NCBI RefSeq assembly: GCF_003268395.1
Contig: NZ_LQXQ01000032.1
Span: 1 to 44,098 of the forward strand
Length of the DNA stretch: 44,098 bases
Direction: 5' to 3'
Origin: Acinetobacter sp. CFCC 10889
GTDB taxonomy: Bacteria > Pseudomonadota > Gammaproteobacteria > Pseudomonadales > Moraxellaceae
The translations under genes and the position numbers were made by a program. Position 1 is the stretch's first letter. Every line of letters starts with the position of its first letter. The notes under the pieces are model-generated. The model saw only the letters and a list, made by a program, of their open reading frames with translations. It had not been told where the DNA came from and did no database searches. This document shows, piece by piece, positions 38,463-44,098 of this stretch.

Positions 38463-38785
38463 GATTTTTTGGTGGTGTTCTAAAAAGTATGTTACCCAAA
38501 TCTGTCAATAGAAAAATTGAAAATATAGGAACTAAATTCACTATATTTTCAAGATTTTATAACATTGAGGTGGTGAGTAAAATATAGTCAGCATGCTTTT
38601 TGAAGTACCTCCCTTTATTGAATAAAATATACTGTTTTTTGAATTGATCTAAAGCGAAGCTGCATTTTTTATAAAAATTATCCTTTAAAATCATACTCAA
38701 AATGATGATTAATCATGCAAAACACCTATACATTATTTGCAAAGAAAGATCAGCATAGAAATTTGCAGAGCATCAAATTTAATTC

Positions 38786-38794
38786 TGCTATAAT
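38786..38794 (+). promoter_or_regulatory. Putative promoter of the pseudouridine synthase gene
   Basis: TGC followed by TATAAT (38789-38794), an extended -10, 120 bp before the ATG at 38914. Confidence 0.5.
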
Positions 38795-38913
38795 CAGCAA
38801 CATTCTGTGGGCTTCAATTTTTCCGCACTCCCACACCACCATTTTGAAATGGGTCAGTTAACGGTTCATCTCGTTCATGCCCAACGATATTCTCTATTTA
38901 AATAGCTAATTTT

Positions 38914-39700
38914 ATGAAAATTGTCATCCTGAATAAACCTTATGGGGTTCTCTCCCAATTCCGTAAAGACGAAGCGCACATGACCATGTCGGACTTCGTC
39001 AATGACTCACTTTACGTTTGGCGGGTCGTTTGGATATGGACTCAGAAGGTTTGGTTTTTCTGACCGATCACGGTGGTCTGAACCAATACATTACCAACCC
39101 TGCCAATAAAAAGTTTAAAACCTATTTGGTTCAGGTCGATGGTGACATTACAGAAGAAGCCCTTGAGCAACTGCGCAAAGGCGTAGAGCTGAAAGATGGT
39201 ATGACTTTACCTGCCAAAGCTGAAAAAGTTGAACAACCTGAATGGTTATGGGATCGTGATCCTCCTGTGCGTTTCCGTGCCAATATTCCAACATCCTGGG
39301 TTGAAATTTCGATCTGTGAAGGTCGTAACCGTCAAGTGCGCCGTATGACAGGTGCTGTTGGTTTTCCAACGTTACGTTTGATTCGTACCCGTATTGGTGC
39401 GATTGATTTGGTGCAAATGGCTTTAAAACCGGGTGAAACCAAAGAAATCGAGCCATTACTCTATCCTGATTTTCAAAATGTGCCTGCGGAAGAACCGTAC
39501 CGTTCACGTTCTTATGTGAAAAAACCGGGTGGTACAGGTGGTAAGCCAATGGTTCGTAAAAATAAAGATGGTTCAGTCAAAAAATCAGGGACTAAACGTA
39601 TTTGGCAAATGGATGACAGCGAAAAGCCAAAACGTAAAACCAATGGTACAACTCGTCCAAATAACAAAGCGCACGTGGTCGTGGACGTAACGGACGTTAA
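38914..39700 (+). pseudogene. rluE: Pseudouridine synthase (RluE-like), two frameshifts
   Basis: RluE-type enzymes make a pseudouridine in 23S rRNA. The start MKIVILNKPYGVLSQFRKDE at 38914 is typical. Near 39007-39018 the frame breaks; the main frame resumes with AGRLDMDSEGLVFLTDHGG, which holds the catalytic Asp, and runs through PTSWVEISICEGRNRQVRRM and GFPTLRLIRTRIG. Near 39665-39672 the frame breaks again: as read it ends AHVVVDVTDVNI at 39707, but one frame over it gives ARGRGRNGR and stops at 39700, a natural basic tail. Each site needs one base restored. If real, the first break removes the enzyme. Sequence error is likely. Confidence 0.85.
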
Positions 39701-39728
39701 TATTTAGCGTTCAGTTCATGTTTAATCA

Positions 39729-39751
39729 AGCTCACAGATGTGGGCTTTTTT
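39729..39751 (+). terminator. Terminator of the pseudouridine synthase gene
   Basis: Stem AGCTCAC / GTGGGCT (one G-U pair), loop AGAT, and a T run. Confidence 0.88.
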
Positions 39752-39916
39752 ATTGTGTAAATAAATCTTAGATATTTTTCATTATTTTTTAAAATATTAG
39801 CACTGAATATCAAAATTAAAAACTAAATTCAACTTGCCTAAAAAAGATCAAAATGCTATTTATGATACGTTATTTTATTTTTTAAAATATTTAAGTATCA
39901 ATAAAAGGAATTTACA

Positions 39917-40315
39917 ATGACTCAAGATTTACAACAAACAATCTTTGAAAATGACACTGTCATGCAAAATTTAGGGATTCAACTTGACCACTATTCACAT
40001 AAAGCAGCCCAACTCTCACTCACTGTCACCACAGCACATACACAAGGACATGGCACTTGTCACGGCGGTATTATTTTTACATTAGCAGATAGTGCATTTG
40101 CTGTTGCTTGTAATTCTGAAACAACTTCTGTTGGACAGCACTGCACCATCAGCTATCTCAAACCGGGTAAAGTTGGTGATACATTAACGGCAAAAGCCAT
40201 CTTTAAAGCACCAAGTGGTCGTTCTGAGATTTATGACATTAGTGTTTATAATCAAAAAGACGAAATTATTGCCGAGTTTCGTGGTATTTCGAGAATGGTC
40301 AATCTGACCAAATAG
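39917..40315 (+). CDS. PaaI family thioesterase (hotdog fold)
   Basis: A 132-aa hotdog protein closely like hydroxyphenylacetyl-CoA thioesterase PaaI. Marks are GHGTCHGGIIFTLADSAFAVA with the catalytic Asp, ISYLKPGKVGDTL and GRSEIYDISVYNQ. It hydrolyses an acyl-CoA thioester, but no paa genes lie beside it, so the substrate is open. AAAAGGAA precedes the start. It is 130 bp before the carboxymuconolactone decarboxylase-like gene. Confidence 0.88.
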   Translation: MTQDLQQTIFENDTVMQNLGIQLDHYSHKAAQLSLTVTTAHTQGHGTCHGGIIFTLADSAFAVACNSETTSVGQHCTISYLKPGKVGDTLTAKAIFKAPSGRSEIYDISVYNQKDEIIAEFRGISRMVNLTK

Positions 40316-40444
40316 CTCTAAATGCTCATCAAAATCATGCTGCATTGTCACATTTTTATCGCAAAGTTAGACGTTCCGCCTATGGTTTTCTGCCTAAAAA
40401 GGATTAGGCTAATATGCATCATTTTAACTCCTTAGGATAAATCA

Positions 40445-40831
40445 ATGTCACAACAAGACTATGACAATGGCTTAAAAGTGCGTACTGAAGTGATGGGTGA
40501 AAGTTTTGTTCAACGTGCACAAGACAATACTGTGCCATTTACTCAACCCTTACAAGATTGGATCAATGAACATGCATGGGGTTCAACTTGGCAACGTGAA
40601 GGTGTGTTACCACGTAAATATCGCTCACTCATCACCATTGCTTTTTTAACTGCTCAAAAAAGCCCAACTGAGCTCAAAGGTCATGTACGTGGTGCATTGA
40701 ACAATGGCGCAACTGTTGAAGAAATCCAAGAAGTTTTGCTTCATAGCCTACCTTATTGTGGTGCACCTGCAACGCAAGAAGCTTTTCGTGCTGCACTTGA
40801 AGTGATTAATGAATACCAAAAAGCTGAATGA
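40445..40831 (+). CDS. Carboxymuconolactone decarboxylase family protein
   Basis: A 128-aa all-helical protein like PcaC. It shows YRSLITIAFLTAQKSPTEL, KGHVRGALNNGATVEEIQEV and LLHSLPYCGAPATQEAFRAA, all typical of gamma-carboxymuconolactone decarboxylases. No pca genes lie nearby, so the exact reaction is open. TTAGGATA precedes the start. Confidence 0.85.
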   Translation: MSQQDYDNGLKVRTEVMGESFVQRAQDNTVPFTQPLQDWINEHAWGSTWQREGVLPRKYRSLITIAFLTAQKSPTELKGHVRGALNNGATVEEIQEVLLHSLPYCGAPATQEAFRAALEVINEYQKAE

Positions 40832-40839
40832 TTTTTATA

Positions 40840-40870
40840 TTAAGGCTGAATATGTTCAGCCTTAATTTTC
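40840..40870 (+). terminator. Terminator after the carboxymuconolactone decarboxylase-like gene
   Basis: An 11-bp perfect stem TTAAGGCTGAA / TTCAGCCTTAA with a TATG loop and a short T run. Confidence 0.88.
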
Positions 40871-40972
40871 AACATTTCTCCCCCTACCTACATATCCTTT
40901 CTATCACTACTTTTCTAATTTAAATTTTTGATTCAAGGCATTCTAAATTATTCATTTGATAAATATATTATT

Positions 40973-41001
40973 TTGTCAATATTTTAATTATTAATAATAA
41001 T
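40973..41001 (+). promoter_or_regulatory. Promoter of the iron-responsive operon
   Basis: TTGTCA (40973-40978) and AATAAT (40996-41001) with 17 bp between. The -10 is covered by the Fur box. Confidence 0.65.
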
Positions 41002-41009
41002 TGTTATCA
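40995..41009. promoter_or_regulatory. Fur box
   Basis: TAATAAT-T-GTTATCA matches 12 of 14 positions of the 7-1-7 Fur consensus TGATAAT-N-ATTATCA (read on either strand). It overlaps the -10 of the operon, so iron-loaded Fur should repress it. Confidence 0.75.
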
Positions 41010-41037
41010 TTTACATTAATGTTAATTTTTGTGTTGA

Positions 41038-41403
41038 ATGATGCTTATGTCTAGCACCGACTTTGAGATACAAAACTCAGCTTCTCTTGCAACAACGCCC
41101 TCATCTAGAAAAGCCAAAGTAAAATCTTCTGTTTCCATCTCCTACCGTGTGATGATTTTTTATCGTTTTATTTTGGCAATCTTTGGTGGTTACTTACTTG
41201 CCACGCTTTCAGCTTTGGTGATCGCCCAGTATTTTGCAGACTATCGTTCTAGTGCTGCAACGGCATCAGTTCTGATTGCTTTCAGCCTGCATTGTGCTGC
41301 TTTTATTTGGGTATTCATGGTGAATAAAACCTTAAAAGCAAGTTTGGGAATACTCATTCCTTGCCTGATTTTATGGTCGATCTACAAGCTGTTAGGAAGT
41401 TAA
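41038..41403 (+). CDS. DUF3649 membrane protein
   Basis: A 121-aa protein with a polar N-terminus of about 35 residues and three hydrophobic helices (about 42-62, 77-97 and 101-117). DUF3649 proteins are typically encoded beside PepSY and DUF3325 proteins in iron-uptake loci, as here. The exact role is unknown. Starts are possible at 41038, 41041 or 41047. The stop is followed 1 bp later by the next ATG, so translation is coupled. Confidence 0.8.
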   Translation: MMLMSSTDFEIQNSASLATTPSSRKAKVKSSVSISYRVMIFYRFILAIFGGYLLATLSALVIAQYFADYRSSAATASVLIAFSLHCAAFIWVFMVNKTLKASLGILIPCLILWSIYKLLGS

Positions 41404-41404
41404 G

Positions 41405-43108
41405 ATGCGTGCAGATGCAAAAGTTGAAGGTCCTCGCCAATCCATGTCTTGGCTGCATACGTGGGCAAGTTTAATTTTAGGTTGGTTGCTCTATGCCATT
41501 TTCCTGACAGGAACTTTAAGTTTCTTCCAAACCGAGATCAGTTCATGGATGAAGCCTGAATTTCACCAATCCATCCCAAGTGATTCGCAGCTTGAAAATA
41601 CTCAAGTGGCATTGAATTATTTACAAAAAAATCACGCACAAGCAGGCAGTTGGTCAATTCAACTCCCCGATGCTCGGCAAAATATCACCACAGTCACTAT
41701 TCGCAAACAAGGTGAAGACCCTCGTGCAAGACGTGGTGGTGAACGAATTTATCTCGACAGCCATACTGGTGAAGTGTTGCAAGCCCGTGACACACGTGGT
41801 GGTAGCTTCCTCTATCGCTTTCATTTTGAGTTATATGGTTTGCCGCGTATTTGGGCGCGTTGGATCGTGGGTTTAGCCACCATGTTGATGTTAGTGGCGA
41901 TTGTCAGTGGTATCATTACCCATAAAAAAATCTTTAAAGATTTCTTTACTTTCCGTACAGGTAAAGGTCAACGCTCATGGTTAGATGCGCATAATGCCAC
42001 TGCTATTTTTGCACTGCCCTTTCATTTGATGATTACTTTCAGTGGACTACTTTTACTGATGTTCACGTTTATGCCTTGGGGAATTAATCAGATCTATGCC
42101 AATCGTGGTGAATTTTTACAAGACCAACGACAGGCGCTTATCCAAGATCATTCACAGAAAAATGAAATTGCTCGTGGAGAAAATCCAGCTCGAAATCGTG
42201 ATGGAAATACTGAAAATGGTGCAAAACGTGGTGATAGAAAAGCCCGCCAAGAGCATGTTCAAGCCGCAGCACTCACCGATTTAAAACCCATTGTGCAATT
42301 TGCACAGTCTGAATGGAAAGGCAACCCAATTGGTTCGATCAGCATCATTGCACCAAATACCAGCCAAGCGAAAATCGAAATACGTGCTTTACATGCAGTC
42401 AGTGTGGCTCATCGTAATGTTTATGACAGTTTGGAATTTAATGGTGTAACAGGCAAAAATCTCACCCCTGCAACACAGTTAAATAATCCATCTATTGCCA
42501 ATGGAATTTATAACGTCACGACAGTACTACATGAAGGACGTGGTATCAGCACTGCATTACGTTGGTTGTTATTTTTATCGGGGATCATGGGTACATTCAT
42601 GGTCGCAACGGGTCTGATTTTATGGTGTGTAAAACGTGCGCCACAGCAACAAAAACAAGGCTATAAATCTGTAGGTTTCCACTTTGTTGAAATTGCCAAT
42701 ATTACGGCGATCATCGGTTTACCAATTGCATGTGCTGCTTATTTTTATGCCAATCGTTTAATTCCTGCTGCAATGGATATGCGCTTAAACTGGGAAATCC
42801 GTACATTCTTTTGTGTTTGGTTACTGTGTTTCATCTACGCTGCTGTGCGTTCACATCGACAAGCTTGGTTAGAATTACTCATATTTGCAAGCCTTGCATT
42901 TGCATTTTTACCCATACTCAATGGACTCACAGGTGGTGCAGCACTTTGGCAATCCATCCCATCTGGACAATGGATGATTGCAACATTTGACCTTGCTATG
43001 TGGTTATTGGCGATTCTATTCTTCTGTGCTTATCGCAAAGTGAAAAATCATTCACCTATTCCTAGCAAAAAAGCCAAACAAGGCAATGCACAGGAGGTTG
43101 AAAATTGA
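41405..43108 (+). CDS. PepSY-associated membrane protein, probable siderophore-iron reductase/transport
   Basis: A 567-aa inner-membrane protein of the PepSY_TM family (PiuB-like). It starts SWLHTWASLILGWLLYAIFL, has a large periplasmic loop with PepSY-like segments, then DAHNATAIFALPFHLMITFSG with the paired His typical of heme-binding helices, a charged linker rich in Arg and Asn (about 245-285), and four to five more helices in the C-terminal part. It may reduce or release iron from a siderophore; this is inferred from family and Fur context. No TonB-dependent receptor lies within the window. Confidence 0.82.
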   Translation: MRADAKVEGPRQSMSWLHTWASLILGWLLYAIFLTGTLSFFQTEISSWMKPEFHQSIPSDSQLENTQVALNYLQKNHAQAGSWSIQLPDARQNITTVTIRKQGEDPRARRGGERIYLDSHTGEVLQARDTRGGSFLYRFHFELYGLPRIWARWIVGLATMLMLVAIVSGIITHKKIFKDFFTFRTGKGQRSWLDAHNATAIFALPFHLMITFSGLLLLMFTFMPWGINQIYANRGEFLQDQRQALIQDHSQKNEIARGENPARNRDGNTENGAKRGDRKARQEHVQAAALTDLKPIVQFAQSEWKGNPIGSISIIAPNTSQAKIEIRALHAVSVAHRNVYDSLEFNGVTGKNLTPATQLNNPSIANGIYNVTTVLHEGRGISTALRWLLFLSGIMGTFMVATGLILWCVKRAPQQQKQGYKSVGFHFVEIANITAIIGLPIACAAYFYANRLIPAAMDMRLNWEIRTFFCVWLLCFIYAAVRSHRQAWLELLIFASLAFAFLPILNGLTGGAALWQSIPSGQWMIATFDLAMWLLAILFFCAYRKVKNHSPIPSKKAKQGNAQEVEN

Positions 43109-43443
43109 TCTTCTTTATCTTGATTTGGTCTGTGTGTAATTTAGGATTTTTTGCGCTTGCCAGTGCAATGTCGAAACATCAAAAACAGATTTTCAATAAA
43201 ACATTATCTGAACAACAGACACGAATTCTGTCAGGGCTTGGATGGTTATTGCTCATTATTGCCATGATCATCTGCGCTTATTCTGGAAATTTAAGCAATA
43301 TGTTGAGCTATTGGGTGGGTGTATTAACTTTTTCTGCACTTTTTGTTGGGCTATGTTTGAGCTACATCGCTGAGAAAATTAAAATCATTGCATTATGTAA
43401 TATCGCTCTTGGCTTAATAAGTGGCTTGATCATTTTAATATAA
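43105..43443 (+). CDS. DUF3325 membrane protein
   Basis: A 112-aa protein with three to four hydrophobic helices, from the family that closes DUF3649-PepSY operons. The start is TTG at 43105, overlapping the previous stop by 4 bp, with a strong AGGAGG site at 43090-43095. Function unknown. Confidence 0.82.
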   Translation: MIFFILIWSVCNLGFFALASAMSKHQKQIFNKTLSEQQTRILSGLGWLLLIIAMIICAYSGNLSNMLSYWVGVLTFSALFVGLCLSYIAEKIKIIALCNIALGLISGLIILI

Positions 43444-43476
43444 GCTCTTTCATTTTTATTTTGCGTTACAATAGAC

Positions 43477-43508
43477 AACCAATCTTCGGATTGGTTTTTA
43501 TTTTTTAG
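43477..43508 (+). terminator. Terminator of the iron-responsive operon
   Basis: An 8-bp perfect stem AACCAATC / GATTGGTT with a TTCG tetraloop and a long T-rich tract. It lies 24 bp before the next gene; a TACAAT at 43467-43472 just upstream could be that gene's -10 only if transcription reads through the hairpin. Confidence 0.88.
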
Positions 43509-43531
43509 AACTGCTTTATTTTGGAATCATT

Positions 43532-44044
43532 ATGTCTAAACGTGTTTCAATCCCAATCACACTAGCAAATCGTGCGCTTGCTGGAAATGCTGAAGCACAA
43601 TTTGAACTTGCTGAATACTATATGCAAAGTGAGCATGATGATGACATTGAACTTGCTGAAGAATGGGCATTGAAAGCGGCTGAAAATGGCAATGTTGAAG
43701 CAATGTATTGGCTCGGTGAGGGCTATACCGTATATGCCAAAGAATTGCGTGAAGAAGAACCTGAAGAAGCTAAATCACATTTTGAATTGGCATATTATTG
43801 GTTAAGTAAAGCCAATATTTTAAAGCACCCTGCTGCGACTTTAGAGTTAGCGGGCTATTTTCGCCGTGGTGATGTCATCGAAAAAGATGTGGAAAAATCT
43901 GTGAAATTGGTCAAACAAGCTGCTGAATGGGGCGATGCTCAAGCTATGCGTGATCTTGTTGCGATCTATGAGCATGGTTTAGGTGTCGACATTGATGAAG
44001 AAAAAGCAGATTATTGGGCGGAAAAAGCGCAGGCTGCTGAGTAA
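43532..44044 (+). CDS. Sel1-repeat protein
   Basis: A 170-aa helical protein of about four Sel1-like repeats (TPR-related), e.g. AQFELAEYYMQS, EWALKAAENGNVEAMYWLGEGY, PAATLELAGYFRRG and AAEWGDAQAMRDLVAIYEHG. No signal peptide is seen, so it is likely cytoplasmic. Such proteins are adaptors; partners unknown. TTGGAA precedes the start. Confidence 0.9.
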   Translation: MSKRVSIPITLANRALAGNAEAQFELAEYYMQSEHDDDIELAEEWALKAAENGNVEAMYWLGEGYTVYAKELREEEPEEAKSHFELAYYWLSKANILKHPAATLELAGYFRRGDVIEKDVEKSVKLVKQAAEWGDAQAMRDLVAIYEHGLGVDIDEEKADYWAEKAQAAE

Positions 44045-44065
44045 AATTAAGCAAATACAATGAAG

Positions 44066-44092
44066 AAGCTCACGTATGTGGGCTTTTATTTT
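44066..44092 (+). terminator. Terminator of the Sel1-repeat gene
   Basis: Stem AAGCTCAC / GTGGGCTT (one G-U pair), loop GTAT, and a T-rich end. Nearly the same stem as the terminator at 39729-39751. Confidence 0.88.
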
Positions 44093-44098
44093 TAAATT

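Overview
The window is chromosomal DNA of an Acinetobacter-type gammaproteobacterium (Moraxellaceae). Base composition is low in G+C, and gene content and order fit that genus: gyrA, etfBA, xerC, glnA, an isolated trpGDC cluster without trpE, mnmG, and prmA / DUF3426 / fis / purH / purD. It is mostly a housekeeping region. I see no prophage, insertion sequence, CRISPR array or obvious defence island.

Layout. 1-6.0 kb (minus strand): gyrA, a DUF2147 secreted protein and two small zinc-ribbon membrane proteins, one ending in a complete type IV pilin-like domain. 6.0-7.7 kb (minus): etfB-etfA, with etfA frameshifted. 8.3-11.2 kb: a GNAT acetyltransferase, small hypotheticals and xerC. 11.3-14.8 kb (minus): glnA behind a recognisable sigma-54 promoter with an NtrC-type enhancer, then a two-gene operon of a small Ras-like GTPase and a receiver-like protein, the latter frameshifted. 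15.5-20.6 kb (plus): trpG-trpD-trpC, a GNAT, an Smr protein, folE and a cupin. 20.6-23.2 kb (minus): hemE, a DUF817 membrane protein and a secreted hypothetical. 23.5-26.4 kb: L,D-transpeptidase, pirin and a class II aldolase-like protein. 26.6-28.3 kb: two tandem tRNA-Asn genes behind a strong promoter, then two paralogous membrane proteins. 28.3-30.2 kb: mnmG. 30.5-37.7 kb (plus): a repeat-tailed secreted protein, a BASS transporter, prmA, a DUF3426 protein, fis, purH and purD. 37.8-39.7 kb: an AT-rich membrane protein followed by a decayed copy of the purD 3' end, then a pseudouridine synthase with two frameshifts. 39.9-44.0 kb (plus): PaaI-type thioesterase, carboxymuconolactone decarboxylase-family protein, a Fur-box-controlled DUF3649/PepSY/DUF3325 operon and a Sel1-repeat protein.

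Main points for a second look: (1) GyrA carries Phe at residue 81, where sensitive strains have Ser, a classical quinolone-resistance substitution, and has a ~90-residue helical insert in its C-terminal domain. (2) Four separate one-base losses (etfA, the receiver-like gene, and two in the pseudouridine synthase) point to sequence error, or else to real gene decay. (3) A degenerate 57-bp duplicate of the purD 3' end lies 735 bp downstream and encloses an AT-rich gene, the scar of a past insertion or duplication. (4) A zinc ribbon-DUF2628-pilin fusion protein. (5) A long structured leader upstream of fis. I did not find a clearly new multi-gene system; the zinc-ribbon/pilin pair and the GTPase operon are the closest candidates.
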